Source: Oscillospiraceae bacterium (lineage in GTDB: Bacteria; Bacillota; Clostridia; Oscillospirales; Ruminococcaceae). Taken from it: a stretch of 64,000 nt of DNA. Both the position numbers and the translations under genes were made by a program. Below are positions 26,263-36,789 of this stretch, piece by piece. Location: NCBI GenBank assembly GCA_004555865.1, contig SFJO01000008.1, positions 28,289 through 92,288 of the forward strand. The letters are read 5' to 3'. Each line of letters begins with the position of its first letter. The first letter of the stretch is position 1. The notes under the pieces are model-generated. The model was given only the letters and a program-made list of their open reading frames with translations. It had not been told where the DNA came from and did no database searches.

Positions 26263-27279
26263 TCAGTTAAATTTGTAGATCTTCTGCACACCCCGGTACA
26301 AAAGCACCGTCAGGTGATTGCCCAGGCCGCCGGGCAGGTTGGTGAAGGCGCTCACCGAGAACAGCTTCATGCGGCGATACAGCCGCGGGTCACCCTCGCT
26401 CAGCTCTTTCCACAGCTGGGCCTTTTTCTCCAGCGATTCCGGTGTGCCGCTGATGGTTAGGAACACCGAGGAGATGGCCACCATCATGGAAAGGTAGTTC
26501 AGCATATACGAGGCCAGGTTCTTCTGGCGCTCGGGCAGATTGTAGGGGCTGGGGCAGGCCAGCATGATGCGGGTCACCCGAAGCTGCTGATCCACCCGGC
26601 GCACCATCACCTGCTCATTAACCGACTGGTCCGCCCGGCCGATGAAGTAGCGGTACAGGTCCAGATCCATATAATACAGGGTTTTGACCGAGGGCAGCGG
26701 CTGGTAGACGAAGATGTTGTCCACATAGAACGTGTGCTTGGGCAGCACCAGGCCGCAGTCCCGCAGAAGCTGGCTGCGGTAGATCACCGAGTGCATCAGC
26801 AGGTTCTGGGAAGGCAGGAATTTGTGAATCTCCTCCCAGGTGAACACTTTGTTCACCGGAAATACGTTCCGGTAATTGACGGTGTGGGTGGTGTTGTCCT
26901 CCACGTGCTCATACACATAGTTGCACACCACCATGTCCACCGGGTTTTCGGCAAAGGTGCGCAGCTGGGCCATTACCTTGTGCAGGCTGGGCACATCCAG
27001 CCAGTCGTCCGAGTCCACCACCTTATAGTACAGGCCGGTGGCGTGGGCCAGGCCCTGGTTCACACCCTCGCCATGGCCGCCATTGGGCTGGTGAATGACC
27101 CGCACCACATCGGGATACTGTTCGGCATACCGGTCGGCAATGGCGGGGGTGTCATCGGTGGAGCCATCGTCCACCAGGATGATCTCGGCCTCGTCGCCGG
27201 CCTCCAAGAGGGTTTTGATGCAGTGGTCCATGTATGCAGCCGAGTTGTAGCAGGGTACCGCGAACGTGATCAGTTTCAA
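26263..27279 (-). CDS. family 2 glycosyltransferase
   Basis: A 338-residue GT-A enzyme that transfers a nucleotide-activated sugar to a surface glycan or lipid carrier. Visible: FAVPCYNSAAYMDHCI, the nucleotide-binding ILVDDGSTDDTP, NGGHGEGVNQGL and the metal-binding DSDDWLD. The last 80 residues are hydrophobic or amphipathic and may bind membrane. The start is TTG at 27279, seven bases after GGAGGAA; no ATG fits. It is divergent from an undecaprenyl-phosphate sugar transferase 373 bases away, suggesting the same polysaccharide pathway. Confidence 0.9.
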   Translation of the reverse strand: MKLITFAVPCYNSAAYMDHCIKTLLEAGDEAEIILVDDGSTDDTPAIADRYAEQYPDVVRVIHQPNGGHGEGVNQGLAHATGLYYKVVDSDDWLDVPSLHKVMAQLRTFAENPVDMVVCNYVYEHVEDNTTHTVNYRNVFPVNKVFTWEEIHKFLPSQNLLMHSVIYRSQLLRDCGLVLPKHTFYVDNIFVYQPLPSVKTLYYMDLDLYRYFIGRADQSVNEQVMVRRVDQQLRVTRIMLACPSPYNLPERQKNLASYMLNYLSMMVAISSVFLTISGTPESLEKKAQLWKELSEGDPRLYRRMKLFSVSAFTNLPGGLGNHLTVLLYRGVQKIYKFN

Positions 27280-27652
27280 GGATATTCCTCCAATTTCCTT
27301 TGTTCAGAAAGTGATGATGCAGGGGAAGGCGGCCCTTCCGGCGCAGGCGCGGGGCCGGCAGACGAAAGGCCAATAAGATGCAACCATTATAACATATCCC
27401 GCAACAAATATCGAGAGCAAAGGCGACGTTTGCGGAAAAATGGTGGAAAATCTTGCGGGTTTGGCAGATGTTCAGAAAAAGCCCGAAATGTTTTGTGCAG
27501 ATTACAGAGCTTTGGTTCAGGAAAAGCGGCTCCGGGGGTGCGCCCAGGTGGACAATCCCCGCCCCGAATGTGTATAATGAATACAATGAAAACCAGAGAC
27601 GGCGGGAAAGGCAGCCCGCCGCGCTGAGGTTGTGTGCGAAAGGAGCGACCCG
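27280..27652. other. divergent promoter region between two glycan genes
   Basis: No gene is seen. For the rightward sugar transferase, TGGACA (27549-27554), 18 bases, TATAAT (27573-27578). For the leftward GT2 gene, a TATAAT -10 lies at 27391-27386 on the minus strand with no clear -35. The centre is AT-richer than the genes. Confidence 0.65.
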
Positions 27653-28285
27653 ATGATGTATCGCAAATGGGTCAAACGCCTGTTGGATATTCTGCTCTCT
27701 GGTGCAGCGCTGGTGGTGCTGTGCATTCCCATGGGGGTGATCGCCCTGTGGATCAAGCTGGATTCGCCCGGCCCGGTGCTGTTCCGGCAGAAGCGGGTGG
27801 GCAAAAACAAGGTGCTGTTCGACATTCTGAAGTTCCGCACCATGCGCACCGATACCCCCCACGATATGCCCACCCATATGCTGAAGAACCCCGATGCCTT
27901 TATCACCAAAAGCGGGCACTTCCTGCGGAAAACCAGCCTGGATGAGCTGCCCCAGCTGTGGAACATCTTTGTGGGGCAGATGAGCGTGGTGGGCCCCCGG
28001 CCCGCGCTGTGGAACCAGTACGACCTGATTGAGGAGCGGGACAAATACGGGGCCAACGATGTGACCCCGGGCCTGACCGGCTGGGCCCAGGTGAACGGCC
28101 GGGATGAGCTGGAGATCCCGGTGAAGGCCCGGCTGGACGGCGAGTATGTGCAGCATCTGGGCTTTGCCATGGACCTGAAATGCTTTTTGCGCACCATCAC
28201 CAGCGTGCTGGGCCACGAGGGCGTGGTGGAAGGCGGAACCGGTGCACTGCACGAGGCCGAACAGCAGAAGAATCAGACAAAATAA
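27653..28285 (+). CDS. undecaprenyl-phosphate sugar phosphotransferase
   Basis: A 210-residue bacterial sugar transferase of the WbaP/PglC catalytic type. It transfers a sugar-1-phosphate to undecaprenyl phosphate as first step of a capsule or exopolysaccharide unit. One N-terminal hydrophobic hairpin (residues 10-30) precedes the signature SPGPVLFRQKRVGKN, ILKFRTMRTD, RKTSLDELPQLWNI, MSVVGPRPAL and PGLTGWAQVNGRD. The short form lacks the polytopic N-terminal domain of CpsE/WbaP. The ATG at 27653 has GAAAGGAG upstream. No larger polysaccharide cluster is present. Confidence 0.93.
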   Translation: MMYRKWVKRLLDILLSGAALVVLCIPMGVIALWIKLDSPGPVLFRQKRVGKNKVLFDILKFRTMRTDTPHDMPTHMLKNPDAFITKSGHFLRKTSLDELPQLWNIFVGQMSVVGPRPALWNQYDLIEERDKYGANDVTPGLTGWAQVNGRDELEIPVKARLDGEYVQHLGFAMDLKCFLRTITSVLGHEGVVEGGTGALHEAEQQKNQTK

Positions 28286-28299
28286 CAAGAGGCGAACGG

Positions 28300-28319
28300 G
28301 CTGAAACTGCAGTTTCAGC
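28300..28319. repeat. perfect 20-base palindrome
   Basis: GCTGAAACTGCAGTTTCAGC lies 15 bases after the sugar transferase stop. No T-run follows, so it is not a standard terminator; it could be a protein-binding site or a processed RNA end. Confidence 0.7.
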
Positions 28320-28410
28320 GAACAATATTCCCGCTTTGGCCGAGAAAGCGAAGGCGCGGTTGCGGCGGAAAACGGCCGAGACGCGCTTTATAAAATTTTG
28401 CCTGAAACAT

Positions 28411-28439
28411 TTGATTTCTTGCTATCGCCATGCTATAAT
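28411..28439 (+). promoter_or_regulatory. promoter of the following small gene
   Basis: TTGATT (28411-28416), 17 bases, TATAAT (28434-28439). Confidence 0.75.
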
Positions 28440-28495
28440 CAGGCTGAAAAATGGCCGGTGAGGTCTGCATTCTTTGGAAAGGAGGGAACAGTGCA

Positions 28496-28915
28496 ATGGA
28501 AAAAACGACACACTGGATGCGCCTTCTGGGCGTGCTTCTGGCACTGGTCGTGTTTGTTGGCATGGGCTGCACGGCACTGTTCCTGGAAGAGGATGCCATC
28601 ACCGCGCCGCAGCAGGCGGTTCAGGTGCAGGCGGCGGCCAGCCGCGGCGGCGTGCACCCTGCAAGCAGCGTTCTGCATGACAGCCAGGGCGTGACCCCTG
28701 CCGCACAGGATGCCGCCATCCAGTCCGGAAACGGGCTGACGGTTGCACACGACAACACCCGCCTGGCGCAGCGCCAGACGTCGTTTTTGGCCGAGGCCCA
28801 GCGGGGTCAGGGGCGGATAGACCGCGCCCGTGAGCTGAAAGCGGCCGCAATTCGCGTCAATCGCCGCCTTTGCGGCTGTTTGTATCATACCAGACTTTCT
28901 GATCCCCCCGGCTGA
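28496..28915 (+). CDS. hypothetical small secreted or membrane-anchored protein
   Basis: A 139-residue unrecognised protein. An N-terminal hydrophobic helix (residues 8-30, MRLLGVLLALVVFVGMGC) is a signal or anchor; the Cys after it is not in a good lipobox. The rest is Ala/Gln-rich without motifs, and the last 20 residues (with RRLCGCLYHTRL) look unlike the rest, so the 3' end may have drifted in frame. The ATG at 28496 has AAAGGAGGG upstream and a consensus promoter. Function unknown. Confidence 0.6.
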   Translation: MEKTTHWMRLLGVLLALVVFVGMGCTALFLEEDAITAPQQAVQVQAAASRGGVHPASSVLHDSQGVTPAAQDAAIQSGNGLTVAHDNTRLAQRQTSFLAEAQRGQGRIDRARELKAAAIRVNRRLCGCLYHTRLSDPPG

Positions 28916-29202
28916 ACCGGCGGATCGACAAAAGGCCTCGGCGGCACAAAGCCGCCCGGGCTTTAGGGGCGAACTGTACCCTTTGCGCGCAGTGCGGGCA
29001 TGGTGCGGTGCGGCCCCGGCTTTGCTGCCCTCTGTTCAGGGGGCAGGGCCGGTCGTTTCGTGGAGTTGACCGGGGGATTGCTGTACCCTTTTGCACGGTT
29101 TTGAGCCGGGCAGAGGGCCATCCCCCCGAAAAGAAGAGAACTGCCCGGCAGCGGCGGCGGACACGCACGCCCGGCCTGCGGCGGGACAGGGGAGGTTTGG
29201 AT

Positions 29203-30399
29203 ATGACCCATATTATGATTGTGAGTGCCAATGGCAGTGAAGCCAAGGCATTGTTTTATCTTTTGCAGCGTGCGGGCCTGGGTGCCGTTGACCTGAGCAT
29301 CTGCCCCGGCGAGCATCTGGCGCGCCTGGTGGCCGAAAGAGGGGCCGGTGTGATTCTGGCCGAAGCGGAGGCCCTGGGGGACAAGCCGGAGCAGGCATTG
29401 GATGAGCTGTTCCGGGTGGCGCCAGAATGTCAGGTGGTGCTGTATTCCGGCAACACGGTGCAGATGGATGCCCTGCGCACCCTGAAGCGGGACAACGTGC
29501 AAATGCTGATGCGCCCTTTGCGCAAAACGCAGATTCAGCGGGCGGTGGCCCGTGCGCTGGAGCAGGCGGGCCATGGCCCCCGGCAGGCCCAGTGTGAGCA
29601 GCTGCTGCGCATAATGACCCAGCGAACCCTGGATGACCTGCTGGAGGGCCGCACGGAAGAGGCCTGCAAGAGTCTGAACGCGCTGGGGCTGGAGCAGGAG
29701 TGCGGCGCCGTGTATCTGGCCTGGCTGAGCGAGCCGCTTGCTTTGCGGGAGAGCGAGAACCTGGCGGCAGAGCTGCGCGGCCGCCTTCTGGGCGTGGGCT
29801 GCACGGCGCTGCTGCGGGTGAGCGGCGGCAGCCTGGCGGCGGTGGGCTTTGCCCCGGCCGACCAGCAGGCCGCGGTGATGGGTACGCTGGAAACGGCCCT
29901 GAAGCGCTATTGCTTTGAGCATGAGCGGAAGCACCAGTTGAGCAGCGCCCCCTTTGACAGCCTGGAAGAGCTGCCCGAGGCCCTTCAGCAGGCTGCCGCC
30001 GGGCTTGGTCCCCGTGTGGGCTGGGCCGAGCCGCTGCTGAAGCCGGAGCGGCCGGTGATGCCGGTTCGGGTGGAGCGGGTGCGCCAGTACATACAGGAGC
30101 ATTTCTGCGAGGAGATCAGCCTGGAAAGCATTGCTGCCGTCTGCGGAATGAGCAAGTATTACCTGTGCCATGTGTTCAAGGAGAACATGGGCGTGTCGGT
30201 GTTCAATTACCTCATCTGGCTGCGCATGGAGGAAGCCCGCCGCCTGCTGGCCACCACCACCCTGAAGGTGTCGCAGGTGGGCAGCCGGGTGGGCTACGCC
30301 GACCCCAACTATTTCATCACGGCCTTCAAAAAGCAGGAGGGCGTTACGCCCACCGAATACCGGGCCGGGCAGACCGTGCGCCGCCTGAACGCGGAGTAA
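29203..30399 (+). CDS. AraC-family regulator with receiver-like N-terminus
   Basis: A 398-residue protein arranged like YesN-type response regulators. Residues 1-120 resemble a receiver, but the acceptor position falls in GVILAEAEAL with no Asp in the usual place. The middle (130-290) is a helical ligand or dimer region without a recognised fold. Residues 295-395 hold two helix-turn-helix units of AraC type (ISLESIAAVCGMSKYYLCHVF and KVSQVGSRVGYADPNYF, ending FKKQEGVTPTEYR). The ATG at 29203 has GGGGAGG upstream. No kinase is adjacent. The target is unknown; the nearest downstream gene is a formate/nitrite channel. Confidence 0.85.
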   Translation: MTHIMIVSANGSEAKALFYLLQRAGLGAVDLSICPGEHLARLVAERGAGVILAEAEALGDKPEQALDELFRVAPECQVVLYSGNTVQMDALRTLKRDNVQMLMRPLRKTQIQRAVARALEQAGHGPRQAQCEQLLRIMTQRTLDDLLEGRTEEACKSLNALGLEQECGAVYLAWLSEPLALRESENLAAELRGRLLGVGCTALLRVSGGSLAAVGFAPADQQAAVMGTLETALKRYCFEHERKHQLSSAPFDSLEELPEALQQAAAGLGPRVGWAEPLLKPERPVMPVRVERVRQYIQEHFCEEISLESIAAVCGMSKYYLCHVFKENMGVSVFNYLIWLRMEEARRLLATTTLKVSQVGSRVGYADPNYFITAFKKQEGVTPTEYRAGQTVRRLNAE

Positions 30400-30767
30400 C
30401 CGGGTTTGCGGCCGTGACGCGCCGCTGGGGCGCAAAGTGCGAACAAGCCGGGGGCCAAACCGGCATTTCCAGGCTTTTCCGGCAAGAGGATTGCCTGCCT
30501 GCGGCGGCCCGAGACCCCGAAACCGGGAGCCGCCCGGCCGAAAGCCCGGTTTCAAATTTCCCAATTGTATTGCCATCGTTAGAACAGAGCCGCCCGGCTA
30601 GCATCGGATAAAACGGGTGCGGGGCCGGACGGCTTATTTTGTGAAAATTTGAGTGGACAAACACAAATTCCCACGATATAATGGGGTTGCTGCACACTTT
30701 ATAAAAGCAAAGAAGCCGCGGCCCGCGCGGGGCTGTCTGGGGGATTGCAGAACAGGAGGATGCATGG
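30400..30767 (+). promoter_or_regulatory. intergenic region with formate/nitrite channel promoter
   Basis: The promoter is TGGACA (30654-30659), 17 bases, TATAAT (30677-30682). The ribosome site CAGGAGGA is at 30753-30760. I see nothing else in the GC-rich first 240 bases. Confidence 0.75.
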
Positions 30768-31574
30768 ATGAACACACCGGCACAAGTGGCGGAAAATTAT
30801 CTGGGCACAGGGAAGACAAAGGTGAGCCTCTCTTTTGGGCGAATGCTGGCGCTGGCCATTCTGGCGGGCATTTACATTGCACTGGCGGGCGTTGGAGCCA
30901 GCTGCGCCGCCGTGACCGTGGAAAGCGCTTCGCTGGCCAAGCTGGTGAGCGGCTGCCTGTTTCCGGCCGGGCTGACCATGGTGCTGCTGGCGGGCAGTGA
31001 GCTGTTCACCGGCAACTGCCTGTTGGTGATGCCGCTGGCCCAAAAGACCATTACCCCGGCGCAGATGCTGCGCAGCTGGGTGGTGGTGTATCTGGGCAAT
31101 TTCATCGGGGCGATGGCGGTGGCGTGGATCGCCAGCGCCAGCCACACGTTCACCCTGTTTGGTGACTGGTTTGCCATCAGCGTGGTGAGTACGGCCGCCG
31201 CCAAGTGCAGCCTGAGCTTTACCGACGCGCTGCTGCGGGGCATTCTGTGCAATCTGCTGGTCTGCCTGGCGGTTTGGATCAGCTTTGCGGCCAAGAGCGT
31301 GGGCGGAAAGATCGCGGGGCTGTATCTGCCCATTTTGCTGTTTGTGCTGTGCGGATATGAGCACTGTGTGGCCAATATGTATTACATTCCGGCGGGCATT
31401 TTTGCCTTGGCCGACCCGGCCTATGCCGAAGCGCTGGCGGGCTTGAACACAGCCTCCGTCACCTGGGCCGGGCTGGCAGCCAACCTGATTCCGGTGACCC
31501 TGGGCAACATTCTGGGCGGTGCAGGGCTGGGGCTGGTCTACTGGTATATTTATCTGAAAAAGCCCAAGGCGTGA
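30768..31574 (+). CDS. formate/nitrite transporter family channel (FocA/NirC)
   Basis: A 268-residue, six-helix pentameric channel for small monovalent anions such as formate, nitrite or hydrosulfide. Signature blocks: PAGLTMVLLAGSELFTGNCL and, after the third repeat, FVLCGYEHCVANMYYIP with the central His. In a fermenting anaerobe formate export is the likely role, but the substrate cannot be told from sequence. It is monocistronic, ending at 31601-31646. Confidence 0.92.
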   Translation: MNTPAQVAENYLGTGKTKVSLSFGRMLALAILAGIYIALAGVGASCAAVTVESASLAKLVSGCLFPAGLTMVLLAGSELFTGNCLLVMPLAQKTITPAQMLRSWVVVYLGNFIGAMAVAWIASASHTFTLFGDWFAISVVSTAAAKCSLSFTDALLRGILCNLLVCLAVWISFAAKSVGGKIAGLYLPILLFVLCGYEHCVANMYYIPAGIFALADPAYAEALAGLNTASVTWAGLAANLIPVTLGNILGGAGLGLVYWYIYLKKPKA

Positions 31575-31600
31575 AAACCGCGTTGAATCGGGCCGAGTGA

Positions 31601-31646
31601 AAAGGCGCATCCGTGCTGTGGAGAAAGCAGACGGGTGCGCCTTTTT
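31601..31646 (+). terminator. terminator of the formate/nitrite channel gene
   Basis: AAAGGCGCATCCGT/ACGGGTGCGCCTTT stem followed by T residues. Confidence 0.88.
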
Positions 31647-31697
31647 GGCGTAAAAATGCTGCTTTGCACAGCATTCTGCAGAGAAATTCGTGCGTTC

Positions 31698-31755
31698 CTA
31701 CAATTGACAGAATACTCTACAATACGTACACTAAAATTAAACTACAAATTGTAGA
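31698..31755 (+). promoter_or_regulatory. blaI promoter with TACAA/TTGTA operators
   Basis: TTGACA (31704-31709), 17 bases, TACACT (31727-31732). Three CTACAA boxes occur: CCTACAATTG overlapping the -35, CTCTACAATACGTACA over the spacer and -10, and a perfect inverted repeat CTACAAATTGTAG (31742-31754) just downstream. BlaI/MecI repressors bind TACA-TGTA dyads, so autorepression is expected. Confidence 0.75.
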
Positions 31756-31851
31756 GCAACCTGCCCGCGTGTTCGCTTATGCATTCTCTCGATCCTACCC
31801 CACGCCCTCAAAATTCCACATTCCTCACGCAGAAAAGAAAGGAGCCGCCCC

Positions 31852-32214
31852 ATGCCGGAGTATCACCTGGCCGAAGCCGAAAAAAAGTTTGCCCAGCTGA
31901 TCTGGAAGCACGAACCCCTGCCCTCTCGCCGTCTGGTGGAGCTGGCGGCGCAGGAGCTGGGCTGGAAGAGCACCACCACCTACACCGTCCTGCGCCGCCT
32001 GTGCGATCGGGGGCTGTTTCAGAACGAAAAGTCTCAGGTGACCAGCCTGGTCAGCCGGGAGGAGTTTTGCCGCCAGCAGAGCCGGAGCTTTGTGCAGGAG
32101 GCCTTTGGAGGCTCGCTGCCCAGCTTTCTCACGGCGTTTATGGGTGGGCGCAAGCTCACGCAGGCCCAGGCGGAGGAGCTGCGGAACCTGATTGACCATT
32201 ATGAGGAGGAGTGA
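31852..32214 (+). CDS. BlaI/MecI-family repressor
   Basis: A 120-residue winged-helix repressor. The helix-turn-helix (residues 22-60) includes LGWKSTTTYTVLRRLCDRG, typical of BlaI recognition helices, and the C-terminal half forms the dimer helices that carry the proteolytic site in the family. The ATG has AAAGGAG upstream. The stop is 3 bases before the GTG of the M56 gene, which uses GAGGAGG at the end of blaI, so the pair is translationally coupled. Operators in front indicate self-regulation. Confidence 0.93.
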   Translation: MPEYHLAEAEKKFAQLIWKHEPLPSRRLVELAAQELGWKSTTTYTVLRRLCDRGLFQNEKSQVTSLVSREEFCRQQSRSFVQEAFGGSLPSFLTAFMGGRKLTQAQAEELRNLIDHYEEE

Positions 32215-32217
32215 GCC

Positions 32218-33684
32218 GTGGAAGAACGACTGCTTTCGCTGTTTGTCTCAATGCTCAACCTGGGGCTGGCCGGGGGGCTGGCGGCGCTGTTGGTGCTGCC
32301 GGTTCGGCTGGCGCTGAGCCGGGCGCCCAAGCGGTATAGCTGCTGGCTGTGGGCGGCGGTGTTTTTTCGGTTTGCCTGCCCCTTTGTACCCAAAAGCCCG
32401 CTGGCTTTGGTGGCGGTGCGCCAGCAGGCCATCGTGACAGAGATCCAGTATCAGGCCGTTCCCCATATTGACACGGGCCTTGCGCCGCTGGACGGCGCGG
32501 TCAACCGTCTGCTGCCGGCGGCAACCCCGATGGCCAGCGCAAACCCGGTGCAGCTGGCACTGCTGATCGGGGCGCGGGTCTGGGCGGTGGGCGCGGTGCT
32601 GCTGCTGGCGTGGACGGTGCTCTCCGCTCTGACGCTTGTCCTGCGGCTGCGGACGGCCGCCCAAACGGAACCGGGCGTGTATGAGGCGTCAGGGCTGGAG
32701 ACCCCGTTTGTTCTGGGGCTTGTGCGGCCGCGCATCTACCTGCCTGAAGGTCTGTGCGGGCAGGAGCGGGTCTGCATTCTGGCCCATGAGCGGGCGCACA
32801 TCCGCCGCGGCCATCCGCTGGCCAAGGCGGCGGCCTGGGGCATCGCCTGCCTGCACTGGATGAACCCGCTTGTGTGGCTGGCCTATTGGCTGCTGGGGCG
32901 GGATCTGGAAATGGCCTGCGACGAGCAGGTGATGGCCGACCTGGGCGGCGGGCAGAAAAAAGTGTATGCCGCCACCTTACTGAACCAGGCGGCAGGCCGC
33001 CGGGCCGGGGTGCCGCTGGCATTTGGGGAAGGGAACGTGAAGGGGCGCATTCATCGGGTGCTGGCCTGGCGCAGTCTCCCCCATGGGGCGGCGGTTTTGC
33101 TGGCGGTGCTGACGTTGGCCGTGGGGGCAGGGCTGCTGTTTGCCCGCCCGCAGAAAACGGTTGAGGCGCAGGCTGGCTGGCCCGTGACCGAGGTGACCAT
33201 GGCCTTGCCCGCAGGCCGCCTGGCCGGCACCCTGCCGTTGGCCCTGCCTGAGGGCTGGCAGGTGGGGGAGAACGGCGTGATCGCCACGGCGGACGGAACC
33301 GGCGTGGGCGCGGTGATGCTGGGCATGACCATGGACCTGCCGGAGGACCTGCCCCGAGAGGACTACTACAAGGCGGCCATGGCCGAGCTGCGGCTGAGCA
33401 GCGTGATGACGCTGGAGGACTACACGCCGGTTTCCAGAGGAGACAGCTGGGAGAAGGCCACCGCCGTGTTCGGCATCAGCGATTATGTGCTGAGCGATGG
33501 ATACGCCTCCAACGCAGAAGCCCCGCTGCGGGAACACCCGGCCGTGACGGAGTTTGACTGGGAACAGGGCATCTATGCGCTGGTCTGGTTTGACCCGGAT
33601 TGCTTTGCGGGCCTGGACCTGACGGACGCGCAGGCGATGGAACTGGTGGCGCAGGGGCTGGGCACCCTGCGCACGGCCCAATAA
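32218..33684 (+). CDS. BlaR1/MecR1-type M56 membrane metallopeptidase
   Basis: A 488-residue sensor protease partner of the BlaI protein. Membrane helices occur at about residues 5-28, 37-55, 115-140 and 285-305. The cytoplasmic zinc site is ILAHERAHIRRGH, with a downstream Glu in EMACDEQVM. After the last helix (about residue 306) an extracytoplasmic domain of about 180 residues lacks the SxxK and KTG motifs of a penicillin-binding sensor domain, so the signal is probably not covalent beta-lactam acylation. The start is GTG at 32218. No beta-lactamase gene is adjacent. Confidence 0.88.
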   Translation: MEERLLSLFVSMLNLGLAGGLAALLVLPVRLALSRAPKRYSCWLWAAVFFRFACPFVPKSPLALVAVRQQAIVTEIQYQAVPHIDTGLAPLDGAVNRLLPAATPMASANPVQLALLIGARVWAVGAVLLLAWTVLSALTLVLRLRTAAQTEPGVYEASGLETPFVLGLVRPRIYLPEGLCGQERVCILAHERAHIRRGHPLAKAAAWGIACLHWMNPLVWLAYWLLGRDLEMACDEQVMADLGGGQKKVYAATLLNQAAGRRAGVPLAFGEGNVKGRIHRVLAWRSLPHGAAVLLAVLTLAVGAGLLFARPQKTVEAQAGWPVTEVTMALPAGRLAGTLPLALPEGWQVGENGVIATADGTGVGAVMLGMTMDLPEDLPREDYYKAAMAELRLSSVMTLEDYTPVSRGDSWEKATAVFGISDYVLSDGYASNAEAPLREHPAVTEFDWEQGIYALVWFDPDCFAGLDLTDAQAMELVAQGLGTLRTAQ

Positions 33685-33690
33685 AACAAA

Positions 33691-33739
33691 AAAGGGCACC
33701 CCCGCCGCTGCATGGTGCAGCGGGCGGGGGTGCCCTTTG
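33691..33739. terminator. bidirectional terminator between the M56 gene and clpB
   Basis: AAAGGGCACCCCCGCC/GGGCGGGGGTGCCCTTT stem between convergent genes. Confidence 0.9.
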
Positions 33740-33770
33740 GCTTTATTTCAGGGAAGCAGTGCTTTTGGTG

Positions 33771-36386
<2,616 letters not shown>

Positions 36387-36564
36387 AAACAACAGCCCTC
36401 CTTGTTTGCGGGCCTCTGCGGCCCGCCGTCCTTGTCGTCTGCGGGTGATTTGCTTGCAGACGATTAGCAGTCTTGCACGATAAGTGCTTAAAAGCGGATT
36501 TGCAGGACCGTCTCTGCCCATTTGGCCCGGCACTTGCTGGACCTTCCAACATTTCGCTACTTTA

Positions 36565-36621
36565 TTAGCACTCTATCTGTTCGACTGCTAATAATATAGA
36601 TCTACGGAGCCGATTTGTCAA
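36565..36621 (-). promoter_or_regulatory. clpB promoter with CIRCE operator
   Basis: On the minus strand TTGACA (36621-36616), 17 bases, TATATT (36598-36593). Starting two bases later is TTAGCACTC (36565-36573, plus strand), nine bases, GACTGCTAA (36583-36591): the HrcA-binding CIRCE repeat with one mismatch. The transcription start lies inside it, ideal for repression. Confidence 0.92.
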
Positions 36622-36714
36622 GGGGGCGGGCAAAAATTCTCAGATTGTTCACAAACCATCCCGGCGGGCTGCCAGAAGGCGCAGGGAACGGTGATTTTAA
36701 CCGGGCGGTTTTTC

Positions 36715-36744
36715 TTGACAGAACATACGGCGGAAAGATATCAT
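36715..36744 (+). promoter_or_regulatory. promoter of the YfhO-family gene
   Basis: TTGACA (36715-36720), 18 bases, TATCAT (36739-36744). It is divergent from clpB. Confidence 0.75.
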
Positions 36745-36789
36745 AAAATTGTAATATTTTCTACTTATATATAAGGAGGCTGCGTCCCT

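Noticed and set aside
26019..26270. Short plus-strand gene in the AT-rich gap before the GT2 gene
   Set aside because: Several overlapping short frames, none with a ribosome site; it runs through the GT2 terminator.
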